Counted from the first letter of the stretch, positions 14,349 through 26,536 are shown. The stretch: 64,000 nt of DNA from Solenopsis invicta (GCF_016802725.1 NC_052672.1:14828710-14892709); one strand, 5' to 3'. Program-made: numbers and translations. Notes: generated by a model from the letters alone, not told the origin.

Positions 14349-14575
14349 GACTTCACGTTGGATTTTTACTTCCGACAATTCTGGACGGATCCACGGCTCG
14401 CGTTCAAGCCCCGAGCGGGCGTCGAGACGCTCAGCGTCGGTTCAGAATTCATCAAGAACATTTGGGTACCCGACACCTTCTTCGTCAACGAGAAGCAATC
14501 GTACTTTCACATCGCTACCACCAGCAACGAGTTCATTCGTATTCACCACTCGGGAAGCATCACGCGTAGTATACG
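14349..14575 (+). CDS. Rdl: Rdl exon 4 (loop D to beta-sheet core)
   Basis: A 227-nt exon, phase 0 in and phase 2 out, with acceptor CCAG ending at 14348 and donor CG|GTGAGT. It encodes DFTLDFYFRQFW at the start, whose Arg in FYFRQ is the loop D residue that contacts GABA in RDL, and later GSEFIKNIWVPDTFFVN and SNEFIRIHHSGSITRSI. These blocks are nearly invariant in insect RDL. The stretch after DPRLA reads FKPRAG, where the fly has YRKRPG (from memory), so this short loop has diverged. The open frame continues upstream of 14349, but the sequence before DFTLD does not match RDL and is intron. Confidence 0.96.
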
Positions 14576-15597
14576 GTGAGTAAAACATTTATGTCAGCAG
14601 TAGTAGTAGTAGTATTATACATTACATGTACTTACACAGTAATATTTTTCAAGCGTTAGATTTTTTTTATAGTGAATCCAAGTTTAAAAGTCATCTGAGC
14701 GAGTCCTTTTTTCTGTCGTAATGACGAGAGGCTTAATTTAGATGATAATTGAAAAGAGAGAAAATGTATAACATGGTACGTTAGGCGAGCAATAAGATAA
14801 AATAGATAAAGGTTAAAAGGTCTTCCTTTCTACACTGAGCCAATTAAGTAGATTTAATCCTGAACCTGTTACTTTCGCCGTCCGAGAGGAAACGTTGATG
14901 GTATTTTCTGCCACGGTTGTAAATCGAGCTCATTGTCCTCCATCACCATAGAACATTCGTAGCACTTCTGGGACCAATTGTGCTCGGCGCGACAAATTTG
15001 TTCCCTGTAGCGGCCTCTCCATCCCTTCTTGCCTGACACAGCCTCGTATCATTCCTCGTATCTATCCCCCTCTCAAGCACCCGGGAGTGTTCTGGTATTA
15101 ACGCGCAGGCTATATTCAGACAATCCATGCATACCTAACTTGCACTCCCTCGCGCAATATCGTTCCATTATATTACATCCCCGACTTCCGCATCGGAAGT
15201 GCCGAATCGAGCCGCTATCGGGAACGGAGGAAGAATATCGATGAAGCAGCGAGTGCGCACGCTCATTTGCGTGAATAATTCTTCTCTGCTTCATCGTAAG
15301 TCATCAATCACTGTCTGCAATCATGCGTATACACGCTGTACCGTTTCATATAATACGTCTCGCCGAAGACGAGAATAGACACGTATTAACGGTACGTCGA
15401 ATCGATACGGATTGGTTCTTACACGTTAATCCTGACGTGACTCGGGCATAATGAGGTCGACTACGAATTAATTCCCGCACATTGATTCAACGTTACTCGA
15501 GTGCAAATGGATCGGCTGCGAATCCCTGCATTCGTATATCATAAAACATTTTGTCGAGAAGCGATGGTTAAACGAGCTTTACTTGAATGTGTTTCAG
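14576..15597 (+). other. Rdl intron (exon 4 to exon 5)
   Basis: About 1.0 kb. A short (AGT)n run at about 14595-14613 is the only repeat I see. No coding sequence is recognised. Confidence 0.6.
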
Positions 15598-15680
15598 CTT
15601 AACGATTACAGCGTCGTGTCCCATGAACTTGCAGTATTTCCCGATGGACCGACAACTGTGCCATATCGAGATCGAGAGCT
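15598..15680 (+). CDS. Rdl: Rdl exon 5 (Cys-loop)
   Basis: An 83-nt exon, phase 2 in and phase 1 out, with acceptor TTTCAG and a full-consensus donor GTAAGT. It encodes LTITASCPMNLQYFPMDRQ followed by LCHIEIES. The two cysteines bracket 13 residues containing FPMD, the signature disulphide loop of the Cys-loop receptor superfamily. The final Glu-Ser belongs to ligand-binding loop B, which is completed by the Phe encoded across the junction with either copy of exon 6. Confidence 0.97.
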
Positions 15681-18600
15681 GTAAGTACGCAACATGCGCG
15701 CGTGTATGTACATACATATACGTACTATATAGGTGCATACCAACGAACGAAATACAATTTCACAAAATTCAACATCCTCGCCTACTCAACAGACTGACAT
15801 ACACATACTTTTGCGCATATTATAACGAAAGTCAAAGATTTTCCTATGCACTTTAACAATATATATTACTTCTCAGACTGACAATCGACCCGCCGTATCC
15901 CTTGACGTCAATCGTCGAGCACGTGCACATAACTTTAAAAAGAGAAAATTGTTGTTAAAAAAATAAATCAATGTAATAAAGTGTAATACAATCTTCTCAA
16001 TGAGATAAACTTATCGTTATCTAGTAAAACTGTTAAATAGAATAACATATCATTTGATAAAAATAAAATTAATATCTTTGAGGAACAACTATCGATTGTA
16101 TCTCTGAAAAAGTCGACGTTTACTGTTAACATTAGCCACGTATCTGATTGGCCGTACCTACACCAGTACTCGCTGAAGCAGATTGTAAAATACAAACGAT
16201 CAATTCCAGCATGCGAACTCGTGCACGTAACTCGAGGATAACGCCGAAAGCGATACGCAGAAAGTATCCTTATCGATAGCCGATTGTCGCTGATTCAATG
16301 CGATTCAATTGTACATCGCTTTGAACCCTTTTTTTTCAGATAAAGATATAGAAAGACGCTTCTACTGTGTATACTTTGCGTCGAGCAGTAAAAAAAAAGG
16401 AAACTTTGTGCTCCCCCTTTATTACACGTTTACACAGAGAATACTGTCAACTTCCACAACCCCTCGTCACTCTCCACATTTTTCCTTCCTCTCTTCTTCC
16501 TCCCTCAACTACCAACGGTCTCTGCCTCCCCTCTCGCCTTTTTCCCGACATCAGGTTTTACTTCCTTCTTTCTTTTCTATCTTTCCCTCTCTATCTGTCT
16601 ATCTGTCTGTCTGTCTGTCCGTCACTCGCCACTTCACACGCTCACTCACACGATCAGTCAGCCACACAAGTGAGAATCACTCTCATTCACTTCTCGTTCA
16701 CTCACTCGCTCACTCACCCGCTCTCGCTCACACACTGATTGAGTTTCTTTTTTTTTATTCCATACACAGTGATTGTACGTATGTAACAACATGGACTTGC
16801 AGAGTCGGGCATTTATTGTAGCCTTTTCCTTTTCGTTGTTCTCTCTCGCAAAGCGCGCGAGAAAGTTGATGAACGAAAAGAAGATGAACACGCGGTAGTT
16901 CAAGTATCAAATCCGAGCAGATCCGACAAATTCTTTTCTCCTCTATAAATCTTACGAAAGAACGAGAGAGGGAGGATGATTCTTTCTACGATTAATGATG
17001 CACTCACAAATACCGGAACCGAGGAGTACCTAATCACTTTTCTTTTGTCCCACACAAGTGTAATTTAACAATAAAAGCCCGATTCTGCTACTGAGCACAG
17101 TGTGCGGTCAGTAAGCACCTTAAAAAGGAGCTTCGATGCGCCGTAACAACGGCCTCTGTATCGATGCGCGCACTGTATACGCAACTGAATCGTCGACGAG
17201 ACACGTCTCGATTAATCGAGTCGCTCCGTTAGACTATAAGCATAGTGATCGTAGGTTGACCAGGAGCTATGATGCGCCGTGGGAACATCCCAATGCGCGA
17301 AGACACATGCGAGAGGATTATCACGTATGGACGTGTGAATGTATGAACGTGTGAGCGTGTGAATGAGAGTGCGCGTATGTGGACGTGTGTGTGTGTGTGT
17401 GTGTACGTCAATGTGTGTGATAGCGTTAACGTTTCACTGTCACGAGCTCGTGTTGATTATCGTCACTGCTGCAAATTGCACGGTGTGTTAAAGTGCAAAG
17501 AGAGTTTCAACGTTTCCCTTTTAGAATCGTTTCGCCATTTGTTCATATGCGTTTACATTCCGAAATAATTATCGTTATTCATTGATACCGGCATTAATAA
17601 TTCGTACACACGATAACACATGAATCATGCAAATTGCCTATGAATAAGTCAACATAATACGATTAGGTTCAAATCAGCGTTACATAACGAATAATTACAA
17701 GTGTAAACAAACACACATGGAAACGACCGGCATTCGTAATGTATTCGCAGAGATGCAAGATTTGTAAGAGCAAAAGTTCGAGATTGTGTGTCGAAAGTAG
17801 TTAACGTAAATAATTGCGTGCTTCTCGTTTGACATCTTCGATCGTTTCCAAGCATACAGAAACGTTCAATCTCACCAATTTATACAGGATGATGGAAAAA
17901 GTTTGACTTTACTCGCCCCCGCTAAAAGATCTATATTAAAACTCAGTCGGTCGTGGAATAGGGTCGAAGGGTCACCGGAAGTCCGGCATACGAGATACCG
18001 CAGGGAGTCAACCAAGTTAGTCGATTAGTTTCGTTGAGTAGAAAGCTCGGACTTCCGCGGGCGCCCTTTCGTCCTTAATTGGTCGGACTGCTCGAATACG
18101 AGTTATTACGATCGTTATAAGTTGTCGCGATACATTCCTATCACGAATTACAGGCGAATGCTCGGGCAAATCGCCAAACTTTCGAGATGACTCGAAAGAT
18201 TTACAGGCTTCCATTAATTTTTACTCGAGTTCGACTGAATCTTTGTCGTTTTCTAATTTTCCAAGTTCCACGAAGAAGTAAACAGACAACTGAGCTCCAG
18301 TTAAAGTTAATCAATGTCAATAATCGTTAGGAAAATAAATATATACACTTTGTGTCATAAGTCATTAGATTTAATATTATTCTTAAGAGATTTTAACGGC
18401 ATTTCACGCATATTCACCAATATTAGTATATTTTCTTCGCTTAGACTCAAAAGATGTAAGCTAATAATATTACGGTCACGTCTCTCATGTGGTTCAACTT
18501 TGATAATTGACCCAAACTCCTGATTTCTATTTATAACCGTAAATTCGATTTGATGGACGTTTCTACGCGCGAATTTCTGCCTGAAACGTCCCGCGGCCGA

Positions 18601-21600
18601 TGCGATCTATAAAAAGAAAGGGCAGAAAGGCGCCAAATTTGTAGAACTCTGGAGAGTTTCTTGATTAGTTTCGGATAGAGAAGTGTCGGGTCACGAACAT
18701 CGTTTCGCTCTTAACTTAGCCATTAAACGAGATATTATTACCTCTCACCGTATCGATTTTGTATTTCGACGATGTTGAACAAGGATACTAGTTTGCGAGT
18801 ATTTTTGCAATCGCCAATTTCTCACGGTCTTTCAACGTGCATGGACAAAATAAAATTGCTCTCATCTTATCTCTCACTCTCATGTTTCACGGAATCCATT
18901 TCATGGGACGTACAATTGTGCATTACTCTAACCGAGGATGAGAACAGACGTGCAATTTGCAGTAATCGCCGACATAGCAGATCGCATACCGTCATTCATG
19001 CTCGTCGACAAGAAACGACTTTCACTACGAAGATTTAGAAATTCCGCATTTCTCGTGAGGTAGCTTCAACAAAAAAGAGAAAAGCGATACGCATCAAATC
19101 CAACTACCAATACGTTTACAGGACACGCTTTATCACATCCTACGCAAAAACCGTATGCGAACGTATTTACGAGCATCCTCCGAAGGGTCTCCACTCTACC
19201 AAGCTACCGCTGACTGTGAGTCGTCACGTCGGTCTTAGCTGAACGCGTGATTTCTCGAAGGTCGCTCGGTCATTCGACAATGAATACGAATAATGACCGT
19301 GCGCACGTACCTGCCATGAATAATCAAACACACACAACGTATCCTCTTTCTACGCTCTGTCGCCAAATGAATGTGTCTCGCGGACATTACATACGTGCAC
19401 GCAATAATAACAACCGTTAAAACGGCAATCGGCAATAATTATTTATTCTACGTGAAGCGAGAATCATTCTTTTTATGATTCGAAAATAGCAAAAACGTTG
19501 AGTGAACGTATGTAATCTCCGTACGTGACGAACACTATATAAAGAATTGAATCCGTTCCGTCTACGAGATCGACGGCGATTTCCTGCGGAAGGGTCCTAC
19601 GTTCAGGGAGAGAGATCACGCTGAACTAGATATACCACCGAAGCACACGCACGATTGTAAATATATACAAACGAGAGCTCTCGGCGCATAGTCGCCGTAA
19701 ATCGATCCTGAGATAAAAAAAAAAAAAAAAAACGCGAAAGCGCGCTGTTTAAACACTGTCACTACTTTGCCACTCACTACTACCACCGACCACCACCGCC
19801 ATCACTTAACTATCACTTATCAACCCTCTTCCTCCGAACCTGAAGGGCCTCCGACATATAGCACTGAGCCTCGTGTCCGGGGACGTAATAAGGGCCGACG
19901 ACGGCCAGCCCCGAAGGAGGCTAAATCCAGAAACGACGTATCGACAATGGTCCGACCGAATTAAAACGCATTGTGCATCTAGCCCAGCGCATGTAAGAAA
20001 GAAAAAATTGCAACAGTACCCATGGCGTATACCACGCTGTGGTCACGTTATCGGTATGCCTATGAATCTGCTTGTAAACTAATTTTGATCTGCGACTTGT
20101 TTCGGTATACGCCCCTATCTCCCTCGACTCCACTCGAGCAACTTTTGTACGTATAGTAGAGCAATAGATATTATCTAATATAATTCGGCAATGGCATGTA
20201 TCGGCATGATTATTTAATTTTGGTCTACTCCAGAGCAAGATAAAAAAAATATGTAAGTGATACATTTAAAGATATATAATTCCTGCGAGATACTTTTCTT
20301 TTTCGTAATGTTTTACGAGACGACAATGCTTATCATTCTAAAGATTGTTTTTTTTTTTTCTAGAAAAATATTCAACTTTTACATGAGAACAATATTCAAA
20401 AATGTTTAAAAATTTGCATCATGATTGAATGCTTGGCAGATAAATATCGCACTTTTCTATAAAATTCACACTCTAGATTATTACATTACGTAAAAGTAAA
20501 AGAATCAGCACAAGAATGCAATTCCTTCTCGTTGTATATACACACCAAAGGAGCCTGGATTAACTGAATCCTAATTCAAAGAAGCCTCGATAATATCATT
20601 CAAGGATAACGTTTGAATTTTAATGCTAGGGGACCGTGTAAAGCCGGTATGGAAATTCGCGTTTCTCGCAAAACACGAAGCATGGAGAACAGAGCATGTA
20701 GCATGGAGGCACAGCAGGTGAAATGCACGGTGTAAAGCATGTAGCACATATATGTAAATCTACCTAATCCCCGAGCCTGTATGTATCACTGCAGCATGCC
20801 GAGCACAAAACTCTTTTTTTTTTCTCTTTCTGCTTCTCCATATCTACTTATACACTCTCCACTTTTCGTCTTTAACCTAAACTTGCTGCCACTACCATAG
20901 TCCTCGGTATTTTGCTAATTTTGCCGCAATCCTGCTCCCTGCAGTATTCAACTATCACCCTTATCCCGTTTTCCCCCGACTGTTTTTTACCTCTCGTGAT
21001 GCTTGATGTTGCCCTCAGTCCAGGACCTCTTTATTAAAACTTTATGAAAGTATCAATATTATCTGCGCTGCACTCAATTATGCGATGATCATCGGCAGAA
21101 ATAGAACGAACGTACGCATGTAATATTTTGCAAATCTTTTTTTTTTTAAGGCGTAGACGTTATTGCGAGCGCAATTTCTTCGTTTTAGAATATTGTTTTA
21201 GTTTTGTTTGCAAGTATAATATGTTCTTGCAATGAAAAATGCAATTTAAAAAATTGAATGAAAAAAAATGTAATAAAAAAAGATTAAATATAAAATGCAT
21301 TTGAAATATTATGAAACGTCAGCATCACTCTTCTCTTATTAATATGACAAGTGTAAACTTTTTATGTTGAACGCGGCGTATAAACAAAATCTGATGTTTC
21401 CAGAGCCTCAGAACGCTAGTGTGTTGAAAACACGCCTGTTGCGAGTCGTAATGTCATTACCGAAATTGTGATTTTGCGCGATGCTGCGTCGCATGCAGCT
21501 GTGTCCGCCAGTCCGCCGCCGCGCCGTGCGGAATCGCGGCGCAGTACCGAACACGATAAAACGGGACGGCATTCAAAATCGGATTCCAAAAACAAAAGCA

Positions 21601-22567
21601 ATTAATTTGGCATATTCGGAGGCGTACCGCTTAATCTATGTTTGGCCGATGCTCGCGCAATGTAGCCGCCACCGCGACGGAATGCCACTTTGGTGCCTGG
21701 AATGCGGTGTAACGATCGTAATCACCTAAGATTCAGTTATGGAGGAATGTTTCTCGATGCGGTATGTACGCTGGAGGCCGCGCGGAGGAATCAGAGAACA
21801 AATAGGCGCGAATTATGATCGGTAATCATCAAAACTCGATCACGGGATGTTCATTGGTAGGAACGAACAACTGATGAGCCGCCAAGTCGGCACGCTAGAT
21901 TTATCTTACTTTTCTCTTATCTTTAGCAAATCTTTATTTCGCAGCGCAAAGAATATCAAGGATCAGTACCAATCCCCGCGTGGTCTTGCACGTAATAACC
22001 GCAAATTCGATTTTGTAAATATCATAAACGTTTTAGAATGAATTACTTTACGAATAGAAGATTAATATAAATCATTACAAAATTACAATATTTTCTATGT
22101 AAATTTAAGAGCAGGGACAAAAGCTGGAACAATACGATGTATGAAATTGTCTCTCTACTTATGTCATAAATCTAAACTTTGATATTAGAGATTCAGAATT
22201 CACGATTGCTCTTCTTCTAATAGCTATAATTTTATAGCCATTCTCTCGTATAAAATTTTAGAAAACCTTTTCCAAGCTTGAAAGAACACAGACGACTATG
22301 TTAAGATTACTATATCTCTCTCAATAACGTTTATGATAAAATAGCGGCACGGAGGGCATCCTAAAGCGATTTCTCGACAAGAGAAATTTATGCGACAGAA
22401 TTGGACCGCAACAACGGGAACCGTTTTAGGTTGCTCGCGCGATAACTTTGCTTCTAATTACTGTACTCCCAGAGGAACCTGCCCTTCCGTCCCAAACCGA
22501 ACACTACCTCAGTGTCTAATTATTGTATGTTAGAGCGAAGATATTTGTGTTCTTGTTCTCCCGGCAG
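15681..22567 (+). other. Rdl intron (exon 5 to first exon 6)
   Basis: About 6.9 kb. It holds a pyrimidine-rich block at about 16440-16740 with (TCTG)n and (CTCA)n runs, a (TG)n microsatellite at 17385-17404, and a cluster of AGCATG words at about 20678-20800. A good-looking acceptor (long pyrimidine tract then CTGCAG at 20939-20944) is not followed by any sequence resembling an RDL exon. No nested gene is recognised. Confidence 0.6.
17385..17404. repeat. (TG)n microsatellite
   Basis: A short GT dinucleotide run in the Rdl intron, preceded by imperfect GTGTGAATG-type repeats. Confidence 0.9.
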
Positions 22568-22705
22568 TTGGATACACAATGCGCGATATTCGGTACAAAT
22601 GGAACTCCGGCCTACAGTCGGTCGGCATCTCGAACGAGGTGGAACTACCGCAGTTTCGCGTGCTCGGTCACAGGCAACGACAGACAACCATACACCTATC
22701 TACAG
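22568..22705 (+). CDS. Rdl: Rdl alternative exon 6, upstream copy (KWNSGLQSVGIS form)
   Basis: A 138-nt exon, phase 1 in and phase 1 out, with acceptor GGCAG and donor GTAGAT. It starts (F)GYTMRDIRYKWNSGLQSVG and later has EVELPQFRVLGHRQRQTT and LSTG. The Phe formed across the exon 5 junction is the aromatic of GABA-binding loop B. The last part leads towards loop C, completed in the next exon. The ELPQFRVLGHRQR wording matches the fly alternative that has FWRDGLSSVG at the variable position (from memory). It differs from the second copy at 11 of the 46 residues. Confidence 0.96.
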
Positions 22706-23950
22706 GTAGATATTCCCCTCTTATTCGTTCTTCCTTCTAAACTTGATCCAGAAGTTCGCGTGGATAACATATGTATGTATATATATGGTATTAAACTGTT
22801 GATTATATAATTATTATATAAAATAATTATATAATTTAATAATCGTATGATTATATAATTATCATGATAAATTTAACGAATATTATCATGACAAATAATG
22901 CCAACTAAATGATATAGTAAAATTTTTTCGTCCCAGGAATATGTGCGAATATGCATCATACTCACATGGGCAATCACGACTTGTCCAGTTCTCAATGTGT
23001 GTATGATGTTGCATTAAAAATTGAGCGAATCGTGTGTATGTGTGTGAGCATATATACATATATATAATATAATTCCTATTTTTACCCACATCGATATGCA
23101 CCGATCACTGTGTTGTCTTATCGCGAACACACTTAATTATGTAAGAACGAGCTTGCTCAGTGGGACAACGTAGTCCTATGGCCATTCATTTCGACCGATC
23201 GACTGATCGACTCATTGGTTTTTATCTACATTACGGAAGACGCAGACTGTAGTTGAGTCACGCGTATCCATCGTTCCCAGATTTGGTTCCCTCTTCACTG
23301 CAGATGGACGTTGTACTATTTTTACTATTCGTCATTACATATTAATCTGCAGAGAACATGAAACACGTTTCGATCTGCAGAGCTTTAAATTTAGATTTCC
23401 TCTCAATGCGCGCAAATAATGGATTTCCACATCTCTCTAACAGATACGTACTCTCGAATACATTCTACTCTAATGGAGTTTCAGAATAGTATGACGTCCA
23501 CCTTTAGCCTAACATCCACCATCCACAACATCAAAACAATAATCGACACAATGAACTCGTAAATACGGATGATACCCGCCTTCCGCTTCTCGATCGTACT
23601 CAACAATCGAGAAGATCGTCCATTACGATATCTCATTACACGCCAGATATTCCGCCCACATGCTCCTTTAAAGTCAAATTAATTTGGGCTCTCGATAGCT
23701 CTCTTCGCAAGGGTATCCCTCATAGAGAAGGACAGAGAGTAAAATAAACTAAGAGGAGACAGATAGATAGAAAGAAAGAAAGAAAGAAACGAAAATTGTG
23801 AACAAAGAGAAAGGGGAAAAAGTGAAAGAGAGCGGACTCGTAAGGTTTGATGGGGGTGCGAGGTAAGTGGAGGCCCCCTCGGAGCTGAAATGCGTTGAGG
23901 GCTTCCGCGAAGGTACGTACCAACCGCGGGGGGTCTCTCTATTTTTTCAG
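22706..23950 (+). other. Rdl intron between the two exon 6 copies
   Basis: About 1.25 kb. It includes an AT-rich palindromic stretch at about 22795-22880 and an (AGAT)/(GAAA) microsatellite at 23756-23791. Elements enforcing exclusive use of the two exons are expected here but not identified. Confidence 0.6.
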
Positions 23951-24088
23951 TCGGATACACGATGAGGGACATCCGGTACAAGTGGAACGAGGGCCCAAAC
24001 AGCGTCGGGGTCAGCAACGAGGTCTCCCTGCCTCAGTTCAAGGTCCTCGGTCATCGTCAACGCGCCATGGAGATTAGTCTTACCACCG
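23951..24088 (+). CDS. Rdl: Rdl alternative exon 6, downstream copy (KWNEGPNSVGVS form)
   Basis: Exactly 138 nt and phase 1/1 like its twin, with acceptor TTTTTTCAG and donor GTAATG. It encodes (F)GYTMRDIRYKWNEGPNSVG, then EVSLPQFKVLGHRQRAMEI and LTTG. This closely matches the other fly exon 6 alternative. Both copies keep GYTMRDIRY and VLGHRQR, and the differences cluster between loops B/F and just before loop C, as known for RDL splice forms with different agonist sensitivity. Because 138 is a multiple of three, double inclusion would not break the frame. Confidence 0.96.
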
Positions 24089-25378
24089 GTAATGTATAAA
24101 CACAACCCCACCCCCCACCACCAACAAATAATTGTTCAACCCTCGCTTTTAACGGCATGGGTAAGGTGGAGAGACACGTGAGCGCTATCCGATGTCCGCA
24201 GGCGCAATTGTCGCTCGTAAGAAAAAAAAACCGTCGTAATCCTGTCTATCTTATTTACGTAAAGCCGTCGATCGATCGATCGATCTCTCTCTTTCTCGCG
24301 ATCTCGCGCGTCATGCAGTCCCGTCGAATAGCGGAGCTGGCTGGCATTAAACGGATCGCCGGCTTGAATGTTTCTCGCGTTCGATAGTGATGAATTTTCC
24401 TCAAGAAATCATCGCTACATTCCTCTACTTGGTTCGTATGGAACTTTGGGCGAAATTGTCTTCATATTACTTTCATGGTGCTTTAATCTTTACGTCAATT
24501 TCTCGCGCCAGTTTCTGCGCGGCGCAAGCAATTTCGTTGAGATATTCAATGATGTAATATACACTCGAGCTAATTCAGACAATTGTAGCACTCATTAGAG
24601 CAGCCTTTACAGCCTTTCTCATCCTTCGATATGCTTCTGCAACTCTTTGATTGCATCGCAGACGATTAATTCTTGCACAATCAATTCTTATGCAAAACTT
24701 TCTTCTCGATACATCTCTTCGCGATAATGTCGCACAAGAAGTAAACTGTCGCCAATCTGTTAAAAACAGACAAAAAAACACATTGGGTGCAAATTGCATT
24801 AGGGACAACTCGATTTTCCATTCTACTGGATTCCTCATTTTTCTCCTTATGCAACTACATCTCGAACCTCTTGATCGGCGCACAATACACGCCGCCGGCA
24901 TACTTCAATGCAACATGCATGCATGCAAATCCACACTGACAGATGTACACAACACGAGCACGAGAAGAGTCGAGCAACGACGACGATGTGAGTTTCACTT
25001 AACATCCAGCCAGCTCTGGCGCGCCGTATTTCCGGCCGGTACAAGGAATAGAGAGAGCTACTCGCGAACAATGAAACCGCTTTTCCTGGCAAAAGCCAGC
25101 AGCGACGAAATGGGAGATCGAGCAAGAGAAGAACGAAGGAAGATCGAAAGGAGAGAAGAGCACAACGAATGGAGTGGAAGAGACGGGAGAGACGGAGGAA
25201 GAGAAAGGAAAAGAGAAAGAAAGAGAAAGAGAGAGATATAAAACGAGGAAAGAGAAAGCGAGAAAGAGAGAGAGATAAACGAACAGTGAGGAGGAAGGAC
25301 AGTGAGCACGGGAGATAAAGAGACATTAAATAGCGCCTCTCCGTCTCCCTGTCCTGACCTTCGATCTTTTAATCGTAG
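24089..25378 (+). other. Rdl intron (exon 6 to exon 7)
   Basis: About 1.3 kb. The final part has a strongly purine-rich tract (listed separately), then a short pyrimidine stretch and the acceptor CGTAG before exon 7. No coding sequence is recognised. Confidence 0.6.
25125..25283 (+). repeat. GA/GAAA-rich purine tract upstream of exon 7
   Basis: About 160 nt of almost uninterrupted purines on the + strand (AGAGAAAGAAAG-type units), ending roughly 95 nt before the exon 7 acceptor. It produces low-complexity Arg/Glu/Lys and Ser/Leu/Phe open frames that are not genes. Confidence 0.85.
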
Positions 25379-25663
25379 GGAATTACTCGCGGCTGGCCTG
25401 CGAGATCCAGTTCGTACGGTCGATGGGCTACTACCTGATCCAGATCTACATACCCTCAGGGCTGATTGTCATAATATCGTGGGTGAGCTTTTGGCTAAAC
25501 CGAAACGCGACCCCCGCTCGGGTGGCCCTCGGAGTAACCACTGTGCTCACTATGACGACCCTAATGTCCTCGACGAACGCGGCGCTACCAAAGATCTCCT
25601 ACGTCAAGTCCATCGACGTCTATCTGGGCACCTGCTTCGTCATGGTCTTTGCCTCGTTGCTCG
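25379..25663 (+). CDS. Rdl: Rdl exon 7 (loop C, M1, M2 pore, M3)
   Basis: A 285-nt exon, phase 1/1, with acceptor TAG and donor GTGAGT. It begins NYSRLACEIQFVRSMGYY: the Tyr of NYSRL is the loop C aromatic. Then come M1 (about LIQIYIPSGLIVIISWV), the PAR-type anion-selectivity motif ATPARVALG, M2 (VALGVTTVLTMTTLMSS) and M3 (about DVYLGTCFVMVFASLL). The 2' pore residue is Ala (GCC at 25525-25527), the insecticide-susceptible state of the Rdl resistance site; the 6' residue is Thr. The M3 Gly (GGC at 25627-25629), which matters for meta-diamide-type blockers, is present. This is the most conserved exon and fixes the gene identity. Confidence 0.99.
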
Positions 25664-26536
25664 GTGAGTGCGATCGTGTACTCTTCCGTGCCTTTACGTC
25701 GCTGCCATTAAGCTTTCCATCCTGCGTCCTCTCATATACTCCGTATAGCTCGGAGCCGTGCCGTTCCAGTAGCGAGCTCGTAGAGTATCGTAGACGGATA
25801 CTTGTGCAGGGCTCACGTGACAAATGCAAGGGACCCATTTTCCTCGAAATCGTTTTTTATCGACGACTACACTGTTAAAAATCGGCAGCAGAATTTAATG
25901 AAATTCTTCTAACGGAAGCAAATTTCAAGCTGGTACATTTACGGTAAGAAACACTTAATGTACATTTAATGAAATTTAATGCTGTCAAAAGTGCACTAAT
26001 TTCACACAAGATTTTCACACTTATTGATATATTAAATTTTATGTGTAACTTAAAAATACATTGAATTTCATGACTTTTTTAACAGTGTACGTAAACGTTC
26101 GTCGATCCGAATCTTCGTTCCGCGATGGAACGGCGTCTCGGAAATTTATGCTTTTCGACTGCGAAACGGGGAAAGATCAATGCGGCAATGCGGGTGAGAG
26201 AACCCCGCGGATTTGTTCGATCGATTAGTTGCACACGGTTTGACACACACATTGTTACGTTTTCACGACTGCGATTGCGAGTACCTCATTACATACGACA
26301 CCAAGGTACTTCGCCGTCGCGGTGTTCTGCATGACCGGGGTTTCCAGGGAAACGGCTTTCTTCCATCTGCACGTGAGCTCTACACAAGTACCGGGAGCGC
26401 AAGCATGAGTGAGATTCTCGACGGATGGAAGTGGGCCCCGTGAACCGGGCTTGCCGCTCGGATTTTACAGTGGCAGACGTGTCATGGCATTGAATGGTTA
26501 CGTGTTTTCATTCCCGTGGATTCTTATTCTTCACAG
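25664..26536 (+). other. Rdl intron (exon 7 to exon 8) with a MITE
   Basis: 873 nt. The middle is occupied by a 218-bp inverted-repeat element at 25870-26087, listed separately. The rest has no recognisable feature. Confidence 0.65.
25870..26087. mobile_element. TA-flanked MITE with CACTGTTAAAAA ends
   Basis: The left end CACTGTTAAAAA (25870-25881) is the exact reverse complement of the right end TTTTTAACAGTG (26076-26087). TA dinucleotides abut both sides (25868-25869 and 26088-26089), as expected of a Tc1/mariner-type target-site duplication. The 218-bp interior is AT-rich and has no open frame, so the element is nonautonomous. Family placement is inference from the TA duplication and short inverted repeats. 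Confidence 0.75.

Noticed and set aside
20820..20960. Strong acceptor-like site (pyrimidine tract, CTGCAG at 20944) in the Rdl intron
   Set aside because: The sequence after it resembles neither copy of exon 6 nor any other RDL segment.
24651..25326. 196-codon (+) and 159-codon (-) open frames before Rdl exon 7
   Set aside because: They run through the purine tract and give Arg/Glu or Ser/Leu/Phe low-complexity sequence inside a well-defined intron.
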